A stretch of DNA of 64,000 nucleotides from Antedon mediterranea. Taxonomy: Eukaryota; Echinodermata; Crinoidea; Comatulida; Antedonidae. The stretch is from positions 4,689,001-4,753,000 of the forward strand of contig NC_092680.1 of NCBI RefSeq assembly GCF_964355755.1, given 5' to 3'. Each line of letters begins with the position of its first letter. Position 1 is the stretch's first letter. The translations under genes were made by a program, and so were the position numbers. The notes under the pieces are model-generated. The model made no database searches. It was not told the origin of the DNA and saw nothing but the letters and a program-made list of their open reading frames with translations. Below, one piece after another: positions 13,501 through 23,649 of the stretch.

Positions 13501-16500
13501 AACCAAAGATATTTTAGAGATTCTTAGATTAAGATTTTCAACACCAGATATCTACATTTATATTTAAATCTTCATAAATCCTTTCTTGCAGACGTAGGTA
13601 GCAATAACAGTGGTTATTATACATTACAAGCAGTGTTAACGCATCAAGGGAGGTCGAGTTCATCGGGGCATTACGTTGGATGGATACACAATAAAGGAGG
13701 TTAGCATGTTTTTTTTTTAGTTTTGCTGGTTTGACAATAACATGTTTTTCGAAGCCCTGTCCTAAGTGAAGCTCTGTCTACACTATTAAACTTTTATTTA
13801 TGTAACAAAGAAAATCTGATGTGGCCATATGGACACGATGATGTCATATCACTACCATATTTGGGCATATCACTACCATATTTGGGCATATCACTACCAT
13901 ATTTGGGCATATCACTACCATATTTTGGCATATCACTACCATATTTGGGCATATCACTACTATATTTGGGCATATCACTACCATATTTTGGCATATCACT
14001 ACCATATTTGGGTACATCATTTTTTTTTTGTCAAACTAGTTTGATAGTGTAGACAAGGCTTTACATTATCTGATTTCTATTTCAAGATTGAGAATGAGGC
14101 AGCTTTAGGATTAACATCTTTCCTCTGAAATTACTGAATTTAATTTTTCCTTGTTCTATGGTTTTGACATATTTACACTGCTAGCCTATTTCTTGCTGGC
14201 ATTGTTTACAGGAATCATCCTGGCTATATACTTCCCTATCATTCAGCTTTCTTGCTGGCATTGTTTACAGGAATCATCCTGGCTATATACTTCCCTATCA
14301 TTCAGCTTTCTTGCTGGCATTGTTTACAGGAATCATCCTGGCTATATACTTCCCTATCATTCAGCTTTCAAATCAAAAAAACCCAAATGTGCTGTCAGGT
14401 TGTAACAACCTTTAATTGTCACCCAAAGAGATTACTGTATAATGTATCAATCTCTACATTACCTAAAGGGATTATATTAATGTATTAACACTAATCTGTA
14501 CGTTACCTAGAGGGATTATATTAATGTATTAACACTAATCTGTACGTTACCTAAAGGGATTATATTAATGTATTAACACTAATCTGTACGTTACCTAGAG
14601 GGATTATATTAATGTATTAATACTAATCTGTACGTTACCTAGAGGGATTATATTAATGTATTAATACTAATCTGTACGTTACCTAGAGGGATTATGTTAA
14701 TGTATTAACACTAATCTGTACGTTACCTAGAGGGATTATATTAATGTATTAATACTAATCTGTACGTTACCTAAAGGGATTATATTAATGTATTAACACT
14801 AATCTGTACGTTACCTAGAGGGATTATATTAATGTATTAATACTAATCTGTACGTTACCTAGAGGGATTATATTAATGTATTAACACTAATCTGTACGTT
14901 ACCTAGAGGGATTATATTAATGTATTAACACTAATCTGTACGTTACCTAGAGGGATTATATTAATGTATTAATACTAATCTGTACGTTACCTAGAGGGAT
15001 TATATTAATGTATTAATACTAATCTGTACGTTACCTGGAGGGATGAAGAGACTTCTATTTCTGCCTTGTAGCCAAGGTTGTCGAATTACCTAAGATTAGC
15101 AGGCAACTGCTGTGAATGTTATTTGGAAGTATTTAATTAAATGTTTAATTAACTGACTGAGTTAATTAGGAAAATATAATTCGCAAATGTGCTAGATATA
15201 ATTAGAAAAACTGCAATATCAGAAAGCTGATTTTTATCATGCTGTACTTTTATGTTGTAATGTTGTATTGATGTCAACTCAAATTTTAATACACCCTCTA
15301 ATTTGAAACCTTTTTCAAAATCACACATTTTCAGGTCCAAAATGTAAAATTTCATTCGGAAATCAGGTTTTTTGTACCAGCCCGAAGATGTCCAACAAAG
15401 TTATCAATGTCATTATTTATTGTTGACCTCTCATGTCAATCATTGGTTAAGTAAGATGTATAGGGTTTGTTTAAATCCGACAAAAAAGTGTGTGAATAAA
15501 TTTATCGGCTGAAGAAATTTGGAAAGTTTCAAATAACCGTTGGAAAAAAAAAATATTTTGATTGACCATGTGTGCCCTGATTAAACTAGTACCATCTTGA
15601 CTGTTTTAACACCTGAGCTCATTGCATTATGGGTATACATAGCTCTGTCTACATTATCAAACTAGTTTGACAAAAAAAGTGTGATGTGTCCAAATGTTGT
15701 AGTGATATGCCCAAATATGGTAGTGATATGCCCAAATATGGTAGTGATATGACATCATCATGTCCACATTTATTTTTAGGCACATTTTTTTGTCACATAA
15801 AGTTTGATAGTGTAGACAGAGCTTTAGCAGAAATATAAAATTAGAAGTTTTAATCTATTATTAAATTAACTGTTAGTTTGTAATTTTATAAAGCAGAAAC
15901 AGGTGAATAGATCAGTCATAATAGATTGTAAAACTAATAATAAACAGGTCATTAATTAGTGCGTTATTATCTTATTTTATAATGCAGATTAAATTGCCTG
16001 GGCAATTCGTTAAAGATTTCTGTTGGTCAGTGCAAATTGCATTTCTATTGTCCATTTTGTTTGTTAGGGAAATCGTGTACGATGACTGGTAAGGAAGTCC
16101 ACCTCTGCCATCTCATACTCTTATAATCAAATACTTCCTTAGCACATTAACGAGAAACATCACAATAACTTAATTAATTAAAGTCAGCATATTGACATTA
16201 GTCAGTGAGCTCAACTACAGTGTCAATGTAATGGAGGTAATGGGTGTGTTCGCAGTGTGTACCGTTTAACACCGCAACGTGTAGCTTACACATGCACAAG
16301 GGGCAGACCCACAGTGTCAGTGTAATTAAAATGGGTGTGTTTGCGGTATGTTAACAGGTGGCTCATGGCTAGTATTCACACCTGTGATTATCATTGAATT
16401 GACAACTGCAGATGTGTATCAAGCTATGTTGAGTTCAATGACTTTTCCAATTATTTGTTTTTCCAAACATACATTAGAATTTACTTTTCTCACACAACTA

Positions 16501-17808
16501 AAAAAACAACATATTTAAGCAATTACTACAGTCCATGACTGTACTTTGTGTAAAGCTATGTCTACACTATTAAACTAGTTTGACAACACAAATATGGTAG
16601 TGATATTCCCAAATATGGTAGTGCAATGGTATCATGTCCATATTATGGGCACATCACATTTTGTAGTCACATAAAGTTTGATAGTGTAGAAAAAGATCAA
16701 CTCTGGATCTTCTCCTGTAAAGACTATATGCAGTAACAATAACATTTGACATTTGACATTACAATACATTAGAATAGACTGACAGTTTGGTAGTTATCAG
16801 AAAGTTGGTTGAATAATATGCCACATTTTAGCCTACTGTATGATTGCAATATTACTGTCATTTTTTATAAAAATTGTTATTTTAGTTTTTCAGTATTTAG
16901 ACTGTCAATTCCGTTGACCATTCACTTCCCTTGACCGTTCATTTCCCTTGACCGTTCATTTCCAATGACCATGACTTGTCCTATTTCATTGTGTCCTTGT
17001 TATGCGGACTTCCAGAAGTAAATTTAATCACTCAAAAATTGTTTTTTTAAATGTAGTAAAAATAGTCAGTAAATTATGTTTTTATTAACCCACTTTTTGA
17101 TAATTAATCATTTACTTCCTTGACCATTCATTCTGACTGACCATCATACCATCTTTCACCATGCACCCCTTACACTGACTTCCTTAAGCAACTTAGTCAC
17201 TTAAAAATTACGATTTGTTGTATGCATTGTAATGAAGAACAAATATAAGCACTTAGAAATATAATTGATTGATAATGACTGGAGTATGTCAAGCAATAAT
17301 CATTTGACAAACAAATGACAGTTACTGTGTTGACAAATACAGTACACACTGTTGAAGAACCCCTATTAAGGGGACTCCTTCAGGACCAAACAATGTATTA
17401 ATGGGAGTTGCTTATAGTGTTTAAAATTGTTCTTGAGAAAGTGTCCCTTTAATAGTCGTGTCCCCAAAGAAAGAGATTTCTACTATTTTATATTATAGTA
17501 CTGTAAAAAAAAGAAAGGAATTGAATATATTTTAGTCAAAAGTTTTAATTTTCAGTGTGTTCAACCCATATTTATTACTTATTTTTTCTATATATTTTTC
17601 AGAGGAATGGCTCAAGTTTGATGATGACAAAGTTACTCCTATCTTTGAAGAGGACATTTTAAAACTATCAGGGGGAGGAGACTGGCATTGTGCATATGTA
17701 CTGATATACGGACCAAAGAGGCTAATTGATGATGAGGGCGCTACATCAGAAACTAACAGTGACCAACCAGAGAAAGCGGCTGAAGAACCCGAAAAAATGG
17801 TTGAATAG
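7561..17808 (+). CDS. USP14: USP14, proteasome-associated deubiquitinase
   Basis: Thirteen coding exons join in frame to 515 aa (human: 494): 7561-7576, 8947-9125, 9520-9624, 9932-10035, 10349-10541, 10977-11140, 11853-11967, 12445-12510, 12698-12790, 13039-13164, 13380-13452, 13592-13699, 17603-17808. All introns are GT-AG. The first exon carries only 16 coding bases (MPIFK plus one base), supported by the family start MPLYS. Residues 1-75 form the ubiquitin-like domain that docks on proteasome subunit Rpn1. The USP domain follows: Cys box GLENLGNTCYLN (nucleophile C114), QQDANECW, FVRFYYKEKESVNAK, His box SSSSGHYVGW (H438) and FDDDKV (D454). The triad is complete, so the enzyme should cut ubiquitin chains from proteasome substrates. 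The acidic tail after GPKR is longer than in vertebrates. Intron 12 is 3.9 kb and full of repeats; the other introns are mostly short. Confidence 0.96.
7994..8792. mobile_element. Foldback element with palindromic GCGCAATTTGAAATTGCGC repeats
   Basis: It lies wholly inside USP14 intron 1. The left end TGTTATGCGCGATTTGAACG is mirrored at the right end as CGTTCAAATCGCGCATAACA. Flanks on both sides read GTAG (7990-7993 and 8793-8796), a likely 4-bp target duplication. Both arms are built from tandem near-palindromes of about 20 bp (about 7994-8140 and 8538-8792), the right arm holding more copies. The middle contains a CpG-rich stretch (about 8258-8335). There is no transposase frame, so it is non-autonomous. 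Confidence 0.75.
9742..9865 (-). mobile_element. MITE-A copy 4 (USP14 intron 3)
   Basis: Short copy with a single CCAAATATGGTAGT unit in the reverse orientation. Left end TGCTCTGCCTACACTATCAA; the right end has decayed to AGTTTGACAAAGCTT. Confidence 0.7.
10808..10888. repeat. 27-bp tandem repeat, three copies
   Basis: Three essentially identical units of TCATAATTATATACAATAAA plus TAAATGT lie in USP14 intron 5, just before exon 6. The near identity suggests recent expansion. Confidence 0.85.
11345..11640. repeat. Dispersed repeat with CCCCTTAATAGAGGTT motifs
   Basis: Segments such as GGGGACACTTTGTTGGGTCA and TTAATAGAGGTTAAACTGTA occur here twice in USP14 intron 6. Relatives lie near 13188-13335, 17345-17485 and 49780-49935. 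No inverted ends could be defined, so the class is unknown. Confidence 0.5.
12205..12302 (-). mobile_element. tRNA-derived SINE head (USP14 intron 7)
   Basis: Read on the minus strand, GTGGCTTGGTGG resembles the polymerase III A box and GGGTTCAAGCCC the B box, about 40 bases apart as in tRNA genes. It does not fold into an intact tRNA, so it is called a SINE and not a gene. The element probably continues below 12205, but its tail was not delimited. Confidence 0.6.
13188..13335. repeat. Dispersed CCCC/TTAATAGAGG-type repeat (USP14 intron 10)
   Basis: It contains TTTTAAGAGGACACCC, AAAGTGTCCTC and TGAATAGAGGTTTCTTAAGG, the same theme as 11345-11640. It occupies much of the intron between USP14 exons 10 and 11. 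Confidence 0.45.
13769..14061 (+). mobile_element. MITE-A copy 5, longest, eight internal 21-bp units
   Basis: Reference copy of the family. Ends: AAGCTCTGTCTACACTAT and, inverted, ATAGTGTAGACAAGGCTT. Next to the ends are TTATGTAACAAAGAAAATCT and TTTTTTTGTCAAACTAGTTT. The body begins GGACACGATGATGTCATATC and then repeats TATCACTACCATATTTGGGCA eight times with small changes (about 13846-14015). It encodes nothing; the repeated open frame is a product of the 21-bp period. TA next to several copies suggests a Tc1/mariner-type target, by inference. Confidence 0.85.
14192..14368. repeat. 59-bp tandem repeat, three copies
   Basis: Three practically identical units starting CTTGCTGGCATTGTTTACAG lie in USP14 intron 12. 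Starts are 14192, 14251 and 14310. Confidence 0.9.
14452..15044. repeat. 44-bp minisatellite, about 14 units
   Basis: The unit is CTGTACGTTACCTAGAGGGA followed by TTATATTAATGTATTAACAC and TAAT. Thirteen copies of CTGTACGTT start every 44 bases from 14496 to 15024, preceded by one worn unit at about 14452. Units differ at only a few sites (AGAGGG/AAAGGG, AACAC/AATAC), and the variants alternate along the array. It is in USP14 intron 12. Confidence 0.92.
15641..15824 (-). mobile_element. MITE-A copy 6 (USP14 intron 12)
   Basis: Complete copy in reverse orientation, with CCAAATATGGTAGTGATATG units and good ends (AGCTCTGTCTACATTATC and GATAGTGTAGACAGAGCT). Confidence 0.82.
16553..16695 (-). mobile_element. 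MITE-A copy 7 (USP14 intron 12)
   Basis: Left end AAGCTATGTCTACACTAT, two reverse CAAATATGGTAGTG units, and an eroded right end (GTTTGATAGTGTAGAAAAAG). Confidence 0.78.
16909..16970. repeat. Short CTTGACCGTTCATTTCC repeats
   Basis: Three to four units of about 17 bp in USP14 intron 12. Further loose copies lie near 17115-17160. Confidence 0.65.
17345..17485. repeat. Dispersed CCCCTATTAAGGGGAC-type repeat
   Basis: ACCCCTATTAAGGGGACTCC and AAAGTGTCCCTTTAATAGTC fit the family at 11345-11640. It lies just before USP14 exon 13. Confidence 0.45.
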
Positions 17809-17924
17809 AACTGGAACAGAAAGCTGTCAAGTTAAAAACCAACGTAACTAATTTAAACATTTTTTTTATGCACATGATATGAAGATAAGCACTGTAAATT
17901 TAGCTTCTACAGTAATATAATATT

Positions 17925-18215
17925 ATAATATCCTGGATTTATATAGCGCCTAATGTTGTGAAATCTCTAAGCACTGAACATTATTACCCGTCCATCGAAC
18001 ACGTATGGAAACATATTCCCATAATGCAGCTAGTAATCAGTGCAAAGTTGTGTCTAACCGGGTACCTATTTATACACCTGGGTGGAGAGAGGCAAACATA
18101 AGTAAATTATCTTGCCTAAGGATACAAGCAATGCTGCGAGAGTTGGATTCGAACCACGACTTCACGATCATTAGTCCAACATCCAACACACTGAGCGACA
18201 CACCCACAACCCGTA
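17925..18215 (-). mobile_element. tRNA-headed SINE with long body
   Basis: On the minus strand the head reads TGTCGCTCAGTGTGTTGGA (A-box-like) and GTGGTTCGAATCC (B-box-like) at about 18215-18145. A body follows that contains, on the plus strand, ACACCTGGGTGGAGAGAGG and TTATATAGCGCC. The body looks like a conserved SINE central domain; a fragment of its end (TTTATATAGCGCAAAA) recurs near 61997. An open frame over 18005-18229 is incidental. Confidence 0.65.
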
Positions 18216-19157
18216 GCTATTGGTTCTAACATTCTAGCATGTCAAAGCCTATAACTGGTGTTCTGCACATTTCCATCAGGCCCACACTAGAGTAGTTTGA
18301 GAACCCCTGGCCTAGAGTATTTATCAGCCCAGCTCTGCTGATAGCTGAATGGCCACCATAACTAATTTCCTTCTTTTTCAGATACTGTCTCTTTACTACA
18401 GTAGCATTTACATGGTATTTGCATACTGCTATTTAAAAGCGAACAACTAAATCTTAAACTTCTGCAAAGTTGAAATCCTACGAAAAATGAAACAATAGTT
18501 TACAGTATACAAAAGCAAAAAAACGTTGTCTGTTGGTAGCATGTGGTCAAAAGCTATCTGTAAAAAATGTCCCTAGAAATGTCACACCATTTCTATACAC
18601 TGTATACTGCATCATATCTCATATCACACACAAGAATCAAGTGAGTGACTTGAAGTAAAATAAGTATATGGATTCATTACTGAGAAACGTAAGGCTTACT
18701 CATATAAATACAGGCATTTAGTAATGAGAAGAGGTGTAAGCAGTTACAATGCTATGATTTTGCGATAAACATGATTATAGCAATACGTTTTAACTTCTAT
18801 CAGAAAAAAACTGCTTTACCTGTGCTTTAGTTGTGTGCTAGACATAAATACCACTGCACAGAACTGTATTTATGCAAATGAAAATGTTCATATATGGTGC
18901 TACAGGAGCTAATAGTAATGTCTACTATGAAAGCAGTGACTTCTGCTAGTGTGGTGTATCTGGGAATTACCATTATCCACCATGAAATTTCATTCCAACT
19001 TTAGCATTTCTTCAAAATCTTAGGTTGTAAGTAGGGACCAGCACTGGTTTTTCTGTTGGGCCAATCAAAAAAAAACCTTATTCAATTGAAATTGCAAATA
19101 CATAACAGAAAAATATTTTGTGATATTGATTTAACAATCTGCATTTAGAAATATATC

Positions 19158-19256
19158 GCTCTGTCTACACTATCAAACTTTATGTGACAAAAAATGTGAT
19201 TTGAGCATATCACTACCATATTTGGGAAAACTAGTTTGATAGTGTAGACAGAGCTT
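19158..19256 (+). mobile_element. MITE-A copy 8, minimal
   Basis: About 99 bp with good inverted ends (CTCTGTCTACACTATCAAAC and GTTTGATAGTGTAGACAGAG) and only one 21-bp unit. It is close to the likely core element. Confidence 0.8.
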
Positions 19257-20160
19257 AAAGTTGATTATTTACCAACCTGAAATAGAAAATTGTAGAGAAA
19301 ATTGCAGCTTATACTGCCCTCAATGTTTAATGTTAATAATTTTGAATTCAGCGTACATGTGGTCTAATATTATAGGCTGTAAGATGTTGGAAATAATAAT
19401 AATAATAAAATCATATTTGAATTATAATGTTGGATTAAATTAATCTAATTTGCATTTGTTACACCTGTGTTTGTCAATATCATTTTGTGCATTTTGACAC
19501 CTGTTTGTATCGACAATGCCATAATTATTTATCCCAAACTCTATTTCGGTCCTGGTCTGATGAAAATTTAATAAACTTATTGACAGTTTGAATTTCTCTA
19601 GGTCAGGTTTAAATGTTATTAGTGAGTTGCACAATATTGTATGTATTTTATAATATTAAAGATATATTGTCCCCCTGAAAAAATAATTCTTAAACAATAT
19701 TTTTGGTGAATATGCCATTTTAATGTCACGTAATAGTTCACTTCTGACCGAAAATTGGATCGAAACTTCAATTTAAAGCAAAAAAAAATAGTCAAATTGG
19801 CTGACAGCGAATGGGTTTTTTGTTGAATTCAACCATTTATTTTGTCATTTTATAAGTGAAAACATTATTTACTTTTTGTTTTTTTTTCTACGAAAGTGAT
19901 AAACTTTATTTAGACTACTAAATAACCTATTCAAAGTCCGACTTAATTAATCTTCATTTTCATCTTTAAGTAAAAATATGATGTCTCCAAATATACCACA
20001 AGTGTTTCCTGTGTTTGCTTTAATTTTAATTTGTAAGATATAAAGGGTTATTAAACCCCTTTCACGTCGTCTGGGCAACAATTCCAGAGTTTACACACAC
20101 CATGCAAAATGCATGAACTTGTGAAAGGAGTAAGTCCGAAAAGTTCGATCCCATCCTATA

Positions 20161-20320
20161 CTTTTCCCAAGTCTGTATTGTTCTCTTTTTTTATGTTAGT
20201 CGGCGTGTTGATTTTGTCCTGAAACACAAGTCAAGTGTATACGTATGAAACGCCATATTTGCCAAAATATGTATCTTTTTAAAGTCAAAACACCGTCTGG
20301 AACCCAGACTAGATCCCATC
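20161..20320 (+). repeat. Dispersed repeat B, copy 1
   Basis: It shares TTTATGTTAGTC, TATACGTATGAAACGCCATA and AAGTCAAAACACCGTCTGGAA with the copy at 34740-34950 (opposite strand) and, in part, with 21597-21705. No ends or coding capacity were recognised. Confidence 0.6.
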
Positions 20321-21596
20321 CTTGATCCAATTTTATGTTCAAGCATTGGACAAAGGTTATGTCTTTGTTTGAAGTAGGTAGATATCATGCATATTTCTAT
20401 TACCTAATATATATTTTTAATAATTAACTATAAATATCATTTTTTTCGAATGCGTAACAAAAATAAATGCAGCATCATTCAAAACGTGGTGCACGCGATA
20501 ATTTCCAAAATCGCGACAGTTTCCATAAAGACGCTAGATTGTTATCCTGCATGTCAATCACTCCCTCTACTTTACAAAATGCCACTTTGACATTCCTACT
20601 GAAATTTTAAAAATAATAATTCATATTTCACCTGTTTCATATTAAGCAATTACGTAAAGTCGCCATTCCGTACTGGATTTTAATTCCAAGGCCTTTACCT
20701 TGCAAATAATAGGACTAGTTTGATGTAAATGTTTGATTTAAAATAGGCATAATTAATCAGAATCTCTTGCACGCAACTTTTTAAAATTCAATAATCTATT
20801 GTACCCTGTATTTGGATGTTTGTTAATACCAGGAAAGAAAGAATTATATTCTTTATTCCGTTGATACCAGTTGCCCATAACCTTCCTCTTCGATTGAAAT
20901 GTATCTCCACATATACCAGGCCAAGTTCCCAGCGTTCCCCCGAGTGCAGTGTTCAGCTCCGCGTACCAATTGGCACCGTTTCTACTAATCCAGGGACGTT
21001 ATAATAAATGTTTATCCAGGGACGTTCCAGTGTTCTTACACTAAACGTACTGTTTAATTGATCCGATTCAATATTATCAATTTAAGTTCCATAAATACTG
21101 GACCTTCACCTTGCCATGATATCATTCAATGATATCTCCATGACTATTGACCAACCGGAAAGATTTCAAAGACAAACCTTCATAAAGAGATATAAATATT
21201 CGCTGCAGGGTGTCTGTCTTGAAGTACATTGTATACTGATTCACTTAAAATTATTTTAATTTTGAAATGAACTTAAGACACGTTATAACGGCCTACGAAT
21301 TATACGTGGACGAGACTCACCGTCTTAGTATTAAAGCTAAATTGATTTTAACGATTTATTATTGTTTGAAAAATAAACCACTTTTATTGCGGATCCTTAT
21401 TATTATTCGTAAACAATGTGAACTACTGCATATATCGTTGAATATATGTTTTTTTTTTATTAGATTGCATTTTTCTGACGTATTGGCCCATCGTTCCATT
21501 TTAAGCATTTTTTTTAATTGTTAATAATAAATGTATGGAGACCGTAAGGTGTACAATTTATTATTATAAACCAAGGTTTACACCCATGAAACTAGA

Positions 21597-21705
21597 CTTG
21601 CTCCAAGTATGTATTTCTCTTTTATGTTAGTCCACCAGTGGACCTTTCGATTTTTTTTTTATATTATATATATATGAAACGCCATATGTGCCTTTACTAA
21701 TTATG
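21597..21705 (+). repeat. Dispersed repeat B, copy 2 (fragment)
   Basis: It shares TTGCTCCAAGTATGTATTTC, TTTATGTTAGTCCACCAGT and ATGAAACGCCATATGTGCC with the other two copies. Confidence 0.55.
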
Positions 21706-22372
21706 GGCTAGAACCTATGATTTTATATCCGAAGGCTTTACCTCACTGGCTAGATCCTAGTCTACCATGATACATGCTTCACATAAAATACCAATCATCT
21801 GGTATCCGGCCAGGTGAATAACCTAGCCTATTGTGGTTAGCGTTCTATCCCAAAATGATATCAAATATTTGTTCAGTATTATATTATCTATAGCCACGAT
21901 TAAATGGAAATATCGTGATGGTTCAACACACTGCGTCATAAGTAAGAGTGAACCTCACGAAATCTACAATTCCGATGAAAGGGCACTTAGATCATAGGTT
22001 AAAAGTCCGTCATAAAGACGTACCTTTAAAAAAAAACAATATACTGTATTATTACCGTATTCAACTACTACAGTAATCAATGTTTCATCACTTCATTACT
22101 TTTTAATCATTATTAGGGAGAATAGAATAATAATGCTTAATGATAACCTGTCTGTAATAAACATACCGATTCAATTTACGGTACATCATTATGTAAACTA
22201 TGTTTTATTAGCTGTTTGTTCTTCCAAGAATCATAAACAAACAACATACGTACAAACAGACCCATGCATGATATGTATTTCGAAGGAAAAACCCTATGAT
22301 TACCGTGTCTCAGAGCCGAGTTTAAATGCCAATTTTTAAATCAAAATAACCACAAGTCCAGGAGAAGGCGTC

Positions 22373-22692
22373 TTAAGCTTGGTTTCCACTAAATCGTGGT
22401 TCCACTAGCGACGCAACGCAAGGATGTAACGCAACGCAAGTGAATTGACCAATCACAAGCGATGGCTTATTCGCTTGTGATTGCTAACTGTCTATAACTT
22501 CGCTTGTCATTGGTTAAAACGCTTGCGTTGCGTTTACGTCCTAATTTTTGGGTTACGTTCTAGTGGGAACCAAGCTTTAGACGCAAGGACGTAAACGCAA
22601 CGCAAGCGTGTTGACCAATGACAAACATTTAGAATTCTCCATCGTTTGTGATTGTTCAACTCCTTGTGTTGCGTCTCTGGAAACCAAGCATT
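22373..22692. mobile_element. TTAA-flanked foldback MITE (family T), full copy plus adjoining partial copy
   Basis: From TTAA (22373-22376) the element reads GCTTGGTTTCCACT and ends in the inverse AGTGGGAACCAAGCT at about 22576. Inside are inverted GACGCAACGCAAG blocks around GATTGCTAACTGTCTATAAC. A second, incomplete copy of the same arms continues to about 22692. It belongs to the same subfamily as 50819-51004. Confidence 0.72.
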
Positions 22693-22872
22693 ATAGAAAA
22701 TATGTATGTATTTATAGACGACTCTAATGTCGCCGAAAGCATTTTAAAATTTGTTTTTTAAAAAAAGTAATAAAATTCGAATTATGTTAAAGTAAATTTA
22801 AGATCGGCGCCACGTTTTTAATAATTCCTTCATAAACTTTCTAAATCATTATGATTTCATAATGAAATGTAG

Positions 22873-23157
22873 TCAGCCGTGAACTGTGTTACACATTTTG
22901 CTGCTCAACGCTGCGCAAGTGTCTGTGTTTTGTCTGGCAGCGTAACGATGCCGCAGGGGGCTGTCAGGTGGGGATGGTACAAGATTTTGACTCGTATCAA
23001 ACGGGTTTATTAAGCTAGTCCTATAGTTGCGATGTTTATCGTGATTTTTTTCCCCTGATGAGTAGTAGTTGAGTGAATTGAACGGTGGGTTGGATGAGTA
23101 ATAGGAAGGAGGCACTCCTGTTATTAAATCCAACAATTCTGTGCTGTCACCGTCGAT
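22873..23157 (-). CDS. Possible terminal coding exon, unknown protein (weak)
   Basis: An open frame of about 94 codons after a TAA at its upstream side ends in TGA at 22873. The product is rich in Ser, Pro, Asn and Tyr (GVPPSYYSSNPPFNSLNYYS, LVPSPPDSPLRHRY), and the DNA is more GC-rich than its surroundings, both of which suit real coding sequence. Possible acceptors GTGACAG and GCACAG lie near 23140, but without a good pyrimidine tract. No family is recognised and no partner exon was found up to 40 kb. It may also be a chance frame. Confidence 0.22.
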   Translation of the reverse strand: MDGDSTELLDLITGVPPSYYSSNPPFNSLNYYSSGEKNHDKHRNYRTSLINPFDTSQNLVPSPPDSPLRHRYAARQNTDTCAALSSKMCNTVHG

Positions 23158-23624
23158 GTTTTAAGTAAATCATAAAGTGTTGGTTAAACGAAGTAAAATG
23201 CAAGGTGAACATAATTTAGCAATGAAAACTATTACTGTAAAATGACAACTTTATTAAGTTTAATTTATATAATTTATCCGTAACCTCGAGACCTCGCGAG
23301 TGTCTGTCCAGTATCAAATCTGTCTATTCTTCGAACCAACGTAAATCAAAATATTATCTAGGATTCTCTCTGTGTTAAAGTGGGAATACATATATACAAA
23401 AAAAAAACCTGTGAAAAGGCGCACTGATGTTGGTTCGATAATAGACAGACAAAAACCTCTGTATCATAACAGGTCAACGTTTACATCACATTAGTAGACC
23501 AGAAGAAATTGAAAAAAAAATCCTCCTACTGCTAATACAGGTAGGGTACAACTCTCCCCTGCTTTGCTTACTAATATCACTTTGTTTAAATTTTTGCACG
23601 GTACCGTATTGTCTAAGTACGTTA

Positions 23625-23649
23625 TAATAATAATAATAATAATAATATT
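23625..23649. repeat. (AAT)n microsatellite
   Basis: About eight AAT/ATA units. Confidence 0.85.

Larger units (their letters stand above)
17809..22872. other. Gene-free region downstream of USP14
   Basis: After the USP14 3' UTR no exon could be supported. It contains a SINE (17925-18215), MITE-A copy 8, two copies of a dispersed repeat (20161-20320, 21597-21705) and a TTAA-flanked foldback cluster (22373-22692). Reading frames here have no family likeness. Confidence 0.55.

Noticed and set aside
13794-14052. Open frames on both strands with a heptapeptide repeat (ISLPYLG, MPKYGSD)
   Set aside because: They arise because the MITE's 21-bp unit is a multiple of three; unit number varies between copies and no start, stop or splice context is kept.
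14452-15044. Regularly spaced repeats resembling a CRISPR array
   Set aside because: Whole 44-bp units are repeated with no unique spacers, in an intron of an animal gene.
18005-18229. 74-codon frame after USP14
   Set aside because: Lies inside the SINE.
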